64,000 bases of DNA from Sorangium cellulosum So0157-2 (GTDB taxonomy: Bacteria; Myxococcota_A; Polyangia; Polyangiales; Polyangiaceae): assembly GCF_000418325.1 (NCBI RefSeq), contig NC_021658.1, forward strand, positions 14,178,501 to 14,242,500, in the 5' to 3' direction. Under the pieces are notes generated by a model. That model had not been told where the DNA came from. It ran no database searches and saw only the letters and a program-made list of their open reading frames with translations. Of this stretch, positions 33,969-41,684 are shown piece by piece. Position 1 is the stretch's first letter. The number at the start of each line of letters is the position of its first letter. The translations under genes and the position numbers were made by a program.

Positions 33969-35552
33969 CTACTCGACCACCCGGACCGTGGCGTCGAGCA
34001 GGTTGACGCCGCTCGCGCCGTCCCACGCCGCGCCGCTCGAGAGCCGGATCGCGTAGCGCGGGTCGTCGCGAAGGCGCTCGGACCCGTCCGGGAGCCACAG
34101 GCCGAGCCGGTAGTCGCCCGGGGGGAGATCGGCCGGGATCTGCGCCTCGAGGCAGAGCTCGCTCTCCTCGCCCGGCGCCCAGCGGCGCGGGTCGGCGTCG
34201 ACCTGGACGACGCGCCGCGCTTCGCCCTGCTGGAGCACGAGGTAGACCGGGCGCGGATTGTAGACCCGGGCATACCCATCGTTGAACAGGCGCAGCCGCA
34301 GCGACAGCGGCTGTCCGCGACCGACCTGCTCGGGCGACGCGTGCCCCATCACCGCGAAGCGGTATCCGAGGCGGCAGGCGATCGTCTCGAAGCAGCCCTC
34401 GGACCGCCAGCCATCGATCACGTCGGTGTGATAGTCCGTGTTGATGAAGCTCCAGTGGTGCAGCGAGAGCTCGTCGAGCGCCGAGCGGCACTGGCTGCGC
34501 GGCGGATTGGGGGCGCACGTCTCGCCGCCGACGGGCGTGAACGCGGAGTCCGCGATGGCATAATCCTTCTCGCCGGGGAGCTGGTAGGTGCCGACGTCGT
34601 CGGCGCTCGCGAGGAAGCAGTCGTTCAGGTGGCCGACGCGCGAGAGCGGCGCTCCGGAGAACGCCGTCTCCTCGGTCAGCGGGCCGCCATAGGCCTCGAG
34701 CTTGTGCGAGGGGCGGCGCGCGAGGGTCATCCGGTCGCTCGGCAGCGCCGCGAGCAGCGCGTCGAAGATCTGCTGGCGGCTGGCAGGGCTGGTGAGGTCG
34801 TTGGTCGAGGAGTGCCACTCACCCCAGGCGCCGACGAAGCCGGGGTGCAGCACGGCGATGACGTCGGCGTTCTGCTCGAGCACGGGCTTGAGCTGGTCGA
34901 TGTGGGACAGCACGCGGTCGAGCGGCGCGTCCGGCGCGGTGCCCGTGTCCGCATAGTAGAAGCGGGGGAGCACCTTCAGCCCGGCCGCGCGCACGGCGGC
35001 GAAGCTCGCGTCGAGCTGCTCGATGAGGTCCTGGTCGATGTCCCGCGTGCGGTAGTCGTCGATGAGCACCTTGCCGTAGATCAGCGTGTAGCCCTCGCCC
35101 CGGAGATGCGAGAGCGAGCCGAGGCTCCGGAGATCCGTGAAGCGGAAAACGCCGCGCTCGGGGTTGAGCACGCCGCTGCACTCGGCGTCCCCGGAGGGAT
35201 CCGCGCCCGCGGCGAACAGCTTCGGCGAATAGGAGCGTTCCACGGCGGCGCCGCTCAGCCCGCAGGCGCCGGGCGGATCGCCCGCGACGCTGCTGCCGCC
35301 GGCGCCGTCGCTGCCGCCGCCGTTGCCGTCGCCGCCGGTGCTGCCAGGGCCGCCGCCGCTGTTGCCATCGCCCGCGCCCTCACCGCCGCCGCCCGCGTCG
35401 CTCACGCCGGAGGTCAGCGCGCCGATCGGGTCGCCGTCGCCGGCGTCTGGACCGCACGCCGGCACGAGCGCCAGAGAAAGGCAGGCGACGCTCCCGCCGC
35501 GAAGCAGGCGCGACAGGACGTGACTCGATGACTGGATGCTGGGGTGGCGCAT
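33969..35552 (-). CDS. DUF4874/DUF4832 domain lipoprotein
   Basis: 527 residues. The ATG at 35552 follows GGAGAGGAGA; upstream frame is not used. Signal with lipobox (ALVPAC), then a Gly/Ser-rich linker (about 40-85). The TIM-barrel-like DUF4874 part includes NPERGVFRFTDLRSL, LIYGKVLIDDYRTRDI, VLPRFYYADTGTAPD and VLHPGFVGAWGEWHSS; the DUF4832 part includes FINTDYHTDVIDGWRSEGC and ends with a beta-sandwich (PLSLRLRLFNDGYARVYNPR). Such proteins are found next to or resemble glycoside hydrolases; a polysaccharide-related role outside the cell is an inference. Confidence 0.82.
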   Translation of the reverse strand: MRHPSIQSSSHVLSRLLRGGSVACLSLALVPACGPDAGDGDPIGALTSGVSDAGGGGEGAGDGNSGGGPGSTGGDGNGGGSDGAGGSSVAGDPPGACGLSGAAVERSYSPKLFAAGADPSGDAECSGVLNPERGVFRFTDLRSLGSLSHLRGEGYTLIYGKVLIDDYRTRDIDQDLIEQLDASFAAVRAAGLKVLPRFYYADTGTAPDAPLDRVLSHIDQLKPVLEQNADVIAVLHPGFVGAWGEWHSSTNDLTSPASRQQIFDALLAALPSDRMTLARRPSHKLEAYGGPLTEETAFSGAPLSRVGHLNDCFLASADDVGTYQLPGEKDYAIADSAFTPVGGETCAPNPPRSQCRSALDELSLHHWSFINTDYHTDVIDGWRSEGCFETIACRLGYRFAVMGHASPEQVGRGQPLSLRLRLFNDGYARVYNPRPVYLVLQQGEARRVVQVDADPRRWAPGEESELCLEAQIPADLPPGDYRLGLWLPDGSERLRDDPRYAIRLSSGAAWDGASGVNLLDATVRVVE

Positions 35553-35738
35553 GAAGCGATCTCCTCTCCTCGTGAAGAATGAAGCTGGCTCAGCCGACCT
35601 CGCGGGCGCGCTGTCCGTCGCGCGCCGCTCGTTGCACGGTCGAGGCCAGCGGAGCCGCTCGGCGAAATGCGCGGCAGGGGAGGTGAGGAGCTGCGCAAGG
35701 ATCGTACACTCGCGCACGAAGCGGACAGCGAACGGGGT

Positions 35739-36830
35739 CTATCTACCCCCGGCCGCCGCGCGGGACACCTCGGCGATCGCCCCGAGCAGCGCGTCGTTCT
35801 GCTCGGGCGTGCCCACCGTGATCCGCAGCTTGTCGTGGAGGCGCGGCGCGTCCCAGTAGCGCACGAAGATCGCCCGATCGTAGAGCGCCCGGTACATCGC
35901 CTGCGCCGACAGCCCCCCTGCCGGCGGCGTCGCCAGGACGAAGTTGGTCTGGCTCGGCGCCACCGTGAACCCCCGCTCGCGCAGCGCCGCCGTGAGCCGG
36001 GCGCGCTCCGCGATCACCCGCTCCCAGCTCTTGCTCGCCTCGTCCCGCGCGGACAGCGCCGCGGTCGCCGCGGCCTGCGCGAGGATATCCGTGTTGTAGC
36101 TGTCGCGCGCCTTGTCGAGCGTCTCGATGAGCCGCGGGTGCCCGAGCCCGTACCCGAACCGGAGCCCCGCGAGCGAGTACCCCTTGCTGAGGGTCCGCAG
36201 GAGCAGCACGTTGTCGAGCCCCCGCGCCGGATCGAGCAGCGGGATCGCGTCGGCCTCCGCGAAATCGACGTACGCCTCGTCGATCAGGACCACGCCGCGG
36301 AACGCCCGCGCGATGCGCTCGAGCTTGTCGAGCGGCTCGCGCCGCCCCGACGGCGCGTGCGGGTTGACGAGGAGCGCGAGCCGGCAGCCGCGGTCGTTGA
36401 GGCGGCTCGCGAAGTCCTCCGGGACCGACCAGTCCTCGTCGAGGGGGACCTGGGTGATCGTCGTGCCATGGATCTCGGCGAGCACGTCGTAGAGCGAGTA
36501 GGTCGGATACGTCTCGCCGAGGCCGAGGCCGCCGGGCTCGCAGAACACCGTCACCGCCATGCGCAGCAGCTCGTCGCCGCCGTTCGTGGCGATCACCTGC
36601 TCGGGCGAGAGGCCGTGGAGCCTCGCCGCGGCCTCGCGGAACTGCTGCGCGCGGGGCGGCGGGTACCGGCGGAGCTGATCGGCCGAGACGCCCCGGATCG
36701 CCTCCAGCACCGCGCTCGGCGGCGGGTACGGGTTCTCGTTGGTGTTCAGCTTGACCACGTCGGCCCGCTGCGGCTGCTCGCCGGGCGTGTAGGGCGTGAG
36801 GCGGTGGATGTTGTCGCGTTCGTACGGCAT
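35739..36830 (-). CDS. hisC: Histidinol-phosphate aminotransferase
   Basis: 363 residues from the ATG at 36830 (MPYERDNIHRLTPYTPGEQP); the GTG at 36854 is possible. Class I/II PLP aminotransferase with VKLNTNENPYPPP, NGGDELLRMAV, VLIDEAYVDFAE and the Schiff-base Lys ~216 in TLSKGYSLAGLRFGYG, matching HisC. It converts imidazole-acetol phosphate to histidinol phosphate with glutamate as donor. No other his genes are near, so it may be a second copy or the sole copy outside an operon. Divergent from an ACT-domain gene. Confidence 0.9.
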   Translation of the reverse strand: MPYERDNIHRLTPYTPGEQPQRADVVKLNTNENPYPPPSAVLEAIRGVSADQLRRYPPPRAQQFREAAARLHGLSPEQVIATNGGDELLRMAVTVFCEPGGLGLGETYPTYSLYDVLAEIHGTTITQVPLDEDWSVPEDFASRLNDRGCRLALLVNPHAPSGRREPLDKLERIARAFRGVVLIDEAYVDFAEADAIPLLDPARGLDNVLLLRTLSKGYSLAGLRFGYGLGHPRLIETLDKARDSYNTDILAQAAATAALSARDEASKSWERVIAERARLTAALRERGFTVAPSQTNFVLATPPAGGLSAQAMYRALYDRAIFVRYWDAPRLHDKLRITVGTPEQNDALLGAIAEVSRAAAGGR

Positions 36831-37027
36831 GGGGATGGCCGTCCTCTCGCCCACCGCCCCGCCGGAGACAAGCGCCTCGTCGGGCGCGGCCCGCGGCCGC
36901 GCGATCCCCGCGGACGCGCGCGCGCCGACCTGGACGGCGCTGCCTGGGCGCTCGCCGCCGCGGACGCGCGCCCGCGGTCGCCTGCGCCGGAAGCGCCGGT
37001 CGCGCCGGTTGCGCGGATCGGACTAAG

Positions 37028-37594
37028 ATGCGCCGCATGACGACGACGCCCGAGCCCGAAGCCTTCCTGGTCCTCTCCTGCCTCGGCCCTGACCGAACGG
37101 GCCTCGTCGCGGAGGTGACCCACTACCTGACCGAGCGGGGCGCCAACGTGGAGGACAGCCGCATGGCGGTGCTCGGCGGCGAGTTCGGCATCCTCCTGCT
37201 CGCGTCGGGCCCCCCGGGCGCGATCGAGGCGGTGGAGCGCGACACCGGGGCGCTCACGCGGGCGACGGGGCTCACGGTGCAGAGCCGCAGGACCAAGAGC
37301 CCCGAGTCGCACCGGCGCGCGGCGACCATCCCCTGCGTCATCTCCGTCGACGCGCTCGATCACGAGGGGATCGTCCGCGCCGTGTCGCGCGCGCTCCACG
37401 GCGCGGGCGTCAACATCGTCTCGCTCGAGACCTCGGCCTACGAGGCGCCCGTGACCGGCTCGCAGCTCTTCCGGATGGAGGCCCACGTCGACGTCCCCGT
37501 CGGGGTGTCGCTCGCCCAGCTCCGCAAGGCGATGGACGCCGTGGCGGAGTCCGAGAACCTCGACATCGAGGTCCGCTCGCTCATCAAGGGCTGA
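37028..37594 (+). CDS. ACT-ACT domain protein (GcvR-like)
   Basis: 188 residues with two ACT domains: FLVLSCLGPDRTGLVAEVTH (residues ~13-80) and CVISVDALDHEGIVRAVSRA (~102-185). This is the layout of the glycine cleavage system repressor GcvR, which binds glycine and acts through protein contact. No GcvA/gcv genes are nearby, so the partner is unknown. The ATG at 37037 is an alternative start. Cytosolic. It is 34 bases upstream of the next gene, which may be co-transcribed. Confidence 0.85.
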   Translation: MRRMTTTPEPEAFLVLSCLGPDRTGLVAEVTHYLTERGANVEDSRMAVLGGEFGILLLASGPPGAIEAVERDTGALTRATGLTVQSRRTKSPESHRRAATIPCVISVDALDHEGIVRAVSRALHGAGVNIVSLETSAYEAPVTGSQLFRMEAHVDVPVGVSLAQLRKAMDAVAESENLDIEVRSLIKG

Positions 37595-37628
37595 CGCCGT
37601 CCCGCGAGAACCGGTATCTTCACCGGCC

Positions 37629-38567
37629 ATGCCCTTCAGCAATCTGAGCTCCCCCCGCAAGGTGCACGGCCTCGACGCGGAGATCCGCGGCGCCGCGTAC
37701 CTCGCGAGCCCCGGCCTGGTCGCGATGGTCTCGACCGACCCCGTGCGCCTCGGCGTCTGCCCGATCGGCGGCGCCGGCGCGAAGACGACGAACCTGTCGC
37801 TCTCCTCGGCGCACGACGTGGCGCTGCTCTCGAAGGACGTGGCCGTGGTGCGGAGCGACGACGCGGTCTGGGCGCTGCTCGGCATCACGCACGGCCCGAA
37901 GCTCGATCAGGTCGGGCGGGACGCGCGGCAGCTCGCGATGCGCCCGTCCGGCGAGACGGCGCTGTCGCTGGGCTGGGACGGCAGCGCGACGGAGCTCAAG
38001 CTCGACAAGACCGAGGTGAACGGCCGCACGTTCGCGGTGCGCGGCGCGGCGCGGGCGTTCGACGTGACCGACACCGAGACGCACGCGGTGATGGACGGCG
38101 CCGGGGAGGGGGGCGAGCTCCGCGTGCATCCCGGCGCGACGCCCGAGCCGGGCCCGACGCTGCGCGCCTCGCTGCCGCGCGCGGCCCAGAACCTCGACCG
38201 GGTGCGCGGCGGCCCGAAGCTGACGGCGGTGTACAAGCGCGGCGCGAGCGCGGCCTGCGCCGTCGTGCGGTCGTCGGGCAAGCTGGCGGCGAAGATGCTC
38301 GCCTTCAGCGACCCGGTCGCCGACGTGGCGGTCCTCGAGTCCAGCCTGTTCGCCTGCTTCGCCGACGGCCGCGTCGCGCTGTTCGACGGCGCCGCCATCG
38401 AGGCCGCCTCCGGCGCGCCGCTCGCGCCGACGGCCAGCGTCGCGCTCGGCGCCCGCGGCGAGCCGGCCGTGCTGGTGGCCGCCGGCAAGGGGTCGCCGAC
38501 GCTGTGGGTGGGCACGAGCGCCGGGGAGATCTGGAGCCTCGCGATCGTGCGCAAGCAGGGCGGCTGA
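37629..38567 (+). CDS. Hypothetical beta-propeller-like protein, 312 aa
   Basis: Not a named family. No signal peptide. The sequence consists of short beta-strand units (RGAAYLASPGLVAMVST, DVALLSKDVAVVRSDDAVWA, DVAVLESSLFACFADGRVAL, PTLWVGTSAGEIWSLAIV) that recall WD40/quinoprotein-like blades, so a cytosolic propeller is likely. It follows the ACT gene on the same strand with 34 bp between. Codon use is normal for the genome. Function unknown. Confidence 0.7.
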   Translation: MPFSNLSSPRKVHGLDAEIRGAAYLASPGLVAMVSTDPVRLGVCPIGGAGAKTTNLSLSSAHDVALLSKDVAVVRSDDAVWALLGITHGPKLDQVGRDARQLAMRPSGETALSLGWDGSATELKLDKTEVNGRTFAVRGAARAFDVTDTETHAVMDGAGEGGELRVHPGATPEPGPTLRASLPRAAQNLDRVRGGPKLTAVYKRGASAACAVVRSSGKLAAKMLAFSDPVADVAVLESSLFACFADGRVALFDGAAIEAASGAPLAPTASVALGARGEPAVLVAAGKGSPTLWVGTSAGEIWSLAIVRKQGG

Positions 38568-38724
38568 GGGGCGGCCTGCTGGCCCGGGCGCTACGATCAC
38601 TGCTGGACGGGAACAGCGCGGCAGAGAACCGGCGAGAGCCGTTCGGCGCCAGGGCATCGCGACTGTGATGCGGCAGCGGCATGCGGGGCCGAGTGTGCCG
38701 CCGCGGTTCCGGTGCCCCCCGCAG

Positions 38725-38811
38725 GTAAAATATGGGCCGTTGTTTCTAGTCTATATTCGGTTCGTCGGCACACACGCCGAGTATGACAGGATCGACGCCG
38801 CGACCGTATGA
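38725..38811 (+). pseudogene. HigB-type toxin, C-terminal remnant
   Basis: The frame ending at 38811 encodes LFLVYIRFVGTHAEYDRID then AATV, the very characteristic C-terminus of HigB/RelE-fold mRNA interferases. Upstream of about 38725 similarity disappears; the nearest ATG (38668) would add only Arg/Pro-rich residues. The N-terminal two thirds are missing, so no toxin can be made. The stop codon TGA is directly followed by the AGGAG that serves higA, the normal toxin-antitoxin order. Confidence 0.75.
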
Positions 38812-38822
38812 GGAGTCCCACC

Positions 38823-39209
38823 ATGATCGAACCCGTTACGGATCAAGAGAGCCATCTTCGTGCGCTTCGTCGGATCGAGGAGCTCTGGAGCGCGGAACCT
38901 GGATCTGCGGAAGAAAGCGAGCTCGATGCGCTGGCTACGCTCGTCGATGCCTATGAGCGCAGGAGGTTTCCGATTTTGCCGCTCGATCCAGTGGCCGCCA
39001 TCAAGGCTCGCTGTGAACAGCTCGGATGGACTCGCAAGGATCTGGAGCCGCTCATCGGCTCGCGCGCTCGCGTGTCCGAGGTGCTCGGCGGCAAGCGCGC
39101 GCTGACACTGCCGATGATTCGAAAAGTTCATGCGTCGATGCAGATTCCTGCGGATGTTCTCATCATGATTCCCTCCAAGCGTCGCAAGGGAACGAAGCGC
39201 GCCGCGTGA
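38823..39209 (+). CDS. higA: HigA-type antitoxin (XRE family)
   Basis: 128 residues from the ATG at 38823, seven bases after AGGAG that overlaps the toxin-remnant stop. An N-terminal helical part (LRALRRIEELWSAEPGSAEE, then LDALATLVDAYERRRFPI) is followed by an XRE HTH (AIKARCEQLGWTRKDLEPLI, SRARVSEVLGGKRALTLPMI). This matches HigA antitoxins that pair with the HigB family whose tail lies just upstream. With the toxin broken it is an orphan, possibly kept as a repressor or as an anti-toxin shield. AT-richer than neighbours. Confidence 0.88.
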   Translation: MIEPVTDQESHLRALRRIEELWSAEPGSAEESELDALATLVDAYERRRFPILPLDPVAAIKARCEQLGWTRKDLEPLIGSRARVSEVLGGKRALTLPMIRKVHASMQIPADVLIMIPSKRRKGTKRAA

Positions 39210-39295
39210 TTGCTCTCGTTGACTGGAGCCTGCCGATGGCGAGGTAGCAGTAGAGACCCGGACGAAGAGCAGTTCTTCCTCGGCGAGCGACCGGC

Positions 39296-40078
39296 TCACG
39301 CCGCCCGCGCCGCGATCCGCCCCTCGACCACGGCGTCCGGATCGACCGCATCCAGCGTCGTCACGACCCGATCCGCCCCCGCCGCGACCAGCAGCGCGTC
39401 GTCGGCGAGCCGCGCCACGCCGAGGGCGGTCATCCCGGCCGCCTTGGCGGCCTGCACCCCGGAGGGGGCGTCCTCGACGACGAGGCAGCGCGCCGGGGGC
39501 ACGCCGAGCGCGCGCGCGGCGGCCAGGAACAGGTCCGGCGCCGGCTTGCCGTGCGCCACCGCGACGCCGCAGAGGTCGGCGTCGAACAGGTCGAGCAGCG
39601 TCGTGCCGGGCGCGACGGCCGGGCGGCGGATGCGCTGCTGCTCGGCGAAGGCGTCGGCGCGGATCCTCCGGAGGAGCTGGCCTGCGTTCCTGGACGACGA
39701 CGCCGCCGCGATGGGCATGCCGCGCGCCTTGAGCCCCAGGATCAGCCGCATCGCGTCAGGGAAGACGACGAACTCCCCCGCCTCGATCTTCCGGAGCAGC
39801 GCCTCCTGCTTGCGCTCGGCGTAGCGCCGCGCGCGCTCGGCGGCGTCGGGCACGCCGAAGTAGTCGAGCGCCGCGCGCGCGCCGCTCTCGCGCGCCTTGC
39901 CGGCGACCTCGCTCTGGTAGACGGCCGTCGTGAACCGCTCGGGCGCGTAGCGCGTCATGGGCGCGATCGCGCGCCACTCGGTCGCCATCAGCGCCTCCAG
40001 CGCCTCGCGCCAGGCGCGCTCGTGCGGCGAGTCGACCACCACCCCGTCGACGTCGAAGAGGACCCCCTCGAAACGCAT
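39296..40078 (-). CDS. HAD-superfamily hydrolase (beta-phosphoglucomutase-like)
   Basis: 260 residues: motif I DVDGVVVDSP near the N-terminus, motif II IAAASSSRNAGQLL, motif III Lys in AHGKPAPDLFLAAARALG and motif IV CLVVEDAPSGVQAAKAAGMT. The helical cap and the VEDAPSG pattern match beta-phosphoglucomutase/phosphatase-like HADs. The insert RIRADAFAEQQRIRRPAVAP before motif III is slightly long. It acts on a phosphorylated sugar or similar metabolite. Divergent from a Uma2-like gene. Confidence 0.88.
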   Translation of the reverse strand: MRFEGVLFDVDGVVVDSPHERAWREALEALMATEWRAIAPMTRYAPERFTTAVYQSEVAGKARESGARAALDYFGVPDAAERARRYAERKQEALLRKIEAGEFVVFPDAMRLILGLKARGMPIAAASSSRNAGQLLRRIRADAFAEQQRIRRPAVAPGTTLLDLFDADLCGVAVAHGKPAPDLFLAAARALGVPPARCLVVEDAPSGVQAAKAAGMTALGVARLADDALLVAAGADRVVTTLDAVDPDAVVEGRIAARAA

Positions 40079-40281
40079 GCCGCCGACATGGCGCCGGCGC
40101 GCGGCACCGGGAGCCCCGAGCGCGCCCTGGCGATGCGATGCGCCGCCGTCCGCCCGCGCCGGCCGGCGGCCCGCAACGCCTGCCGCGCCGCCCGCGGCTG
40201 CCCGCGCCTGCCCGCGCCGCTCGCTCGCGCCTGCCCGCGCCGCTCGCCCGCGCCCGCCCGCCTCCCGCCGCTGCGCCGGGG

Positions 40282-41088
40282 GTGCTACGGTCGAAGCTCG
40301 TGCCGCCCGTCCGCACCGGAGCCAACCCCCACGCGACGCGCCTCCCGCGCGCGCTCGTCGTCCGCGATCCGGAGCCCGAGGAGCTCCGCGCGACCATCGA
40401 CTGGTCGGACTGGTACCTCGACGACGCGGATGGCATCGGCGCGTGGGGCGAGCACGACGAGATCGCCCGCCTGCTCCTGTCCTCGATCGCGCAGCTCGCG
40501 CGCGAGCGCGGCTGGACCGACCACCACGCCGGCTCGGACCGGTTCTTCGCGTGGGTGCGCGAGGAGCCGCTCGTGCGCGTCTCGCCGGACGTCTACCTCC
40601 TCGATCACCGGCCCGCGCCGCCGCTGCCCAAGCAGTGGCAGACCTGGCTGCCCGGCCACCGTCCGCCGCGCTTCGCCCTCGAGATCGTGGCGAGCGACTG
40701 GCAGAAGGCCTACGAGGACATCCCGCTCAAGTACTGCCAGCTCGGCTGTCCCGAGCTCGCGATCTTCGATCCGCTGGCCGCCGCGCAGCGGCCGCCCGCC
40801 GGCAGGGTGGCGCTCCAGGCCTACCGGCGCGACCCCGACGGGGCGTACGTGCGCGTGCACGCCGGCGCCGGCCCCGCGTGGAGCGCCGCGCTCGACAGCT
40901 GGCTCTGCGTCGTGGGCACCGGGGCCGACGCGCGGCTCCGGCTCGCGCGCCCGGACGGCAAGGGCGAGCTCGTGCCCACCCAGGAAGAGGTCGCGGCGAC
41001 CGAGGCGCGCGCCAGGGAGGCCGCCGAGGCGCGGGTGCGCGAGCTCGAGGCCCGGGTGCGCGAGCTGGAGCAGCTGGAGCCGCGATAA
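40282..41088 (+). CDS. Uma2 family (PD-(D/E)XK nuclease-like) protein, copy 1
   Basis: About 268 residues. The start is uncertain: GTG at 40282 is used, while GTG at 40300 lines up with the start of the paralogue at 54196; the open frame from 40138 is Pro/Arg-rich. The restriction-endonuclease-like site is visible as SPDVYLLDHRP, then RFALEIVASDW and LKYCQLGCPELAIFDP (Asp, Glu, Lys). The C-terminus is a heptad coiled coil (AEARVRELEARVRELEQLE). Uma2/DUF820 proteins are numerous in cyanobacteria and myxobacteria; their biological role is unsettled. Confidence 0.82.
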   Translation: MLRSKLVPPVRTGANPHATRLPRALVVRDPEPEELRATIDWSDWYLDDADGIGAWGEHDEIARLLLSSIAQLARERGWTDHHAGSDRFFAWVREEPLVRVSPDVYLLDHRPAPPLPKQWQTWLPGHRPPRFALEIVASDWQKAYEDIPLKYCQLGCPELAIFDPLAAAQRPPAGRVALQAYRRDPDGAYVRVHAGAGPAWSAALDSWLCVVGTGADARLRLARPDGKGELVPTQEEVAATEARAREAAEARVRELEARVRELEQLEPR

Positions 41089-41215
41089 CGCACGTCGCGC
41101 GGGGCCCGGCGCCCGCAGCGAACAACAGGAGCGCCGCGCCGGTCGACCGCGCCGTGCTGGCCGTGTTTTGGCCGCGCCGGTTCCACCGCGCCGCGTTCGG
41201 CGGTAGGCTCGGGGC

Positions 41216-41485
41216 ATGTGTCGGAACATCCGTCCTCTATTCAACTTCGAGCCGCCGGCGACGGAGGAAGAGATCCGGGCGGCCGCCCTGCAATACGTGC
41301 GCAAGGTGAGCGGGACCCGCAGCCCCAGCGGGAAGAACGTCGCCTGTTTCGAGCAAGCCGTCGACGACATCGCCGCCATCACGCGCCGGCTCGTCGAGTC
41401 GCTGGAGACCACGGCGCCGCCCAAGAACAAGGAAGTCGAGGCCGCGAAGGCCCGCCTCCGCAACGCGCGCCGCTTCGGCACCTGA
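41216..41485 (+). CDS. DUF2277 family protein
   Basis: 89 residues, near-diagnostic for DUF2277: MCRNIRPLFNFEPPATEEEI, then LQYVRKVSGTRSPSGKN and FEQAVDDIAA. The conserved Cys at position 2 and the helical body fit the family, which is of unknown function and cytosolic. It has GGGGC just before the ATG. It stands alone after the Uma2-like gene with 127 bp between. Confidence 0.92.
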   Translation: MCRNIRPLFNFEPPATEEEIRAAALQYVRKVSGTRSPSGKNVACFEQAVDDIAAITRRLVESLETTAPPKNKEVEAAKARLRNARRFGT

Positions 41486-41684
41486 CGCGCCGGTCTGCTC
41501 CTCTCGGGCAGCGGCCGCAGGCAGGCGGCCGCGCAGGCTGGACCGCCGAGCCTGGCTCCTGCGCTGCTGTTACATTAGGTTCGCGCGCATGGGCGACGCC
41601 GCCGCCACCCAGCGCATGAAAGGGGTGCGTGCGCTCGGCGCCGCCGGCGCGCCGAAGGGCCGAGGGCGCGCCGCGGCGCGCGGC

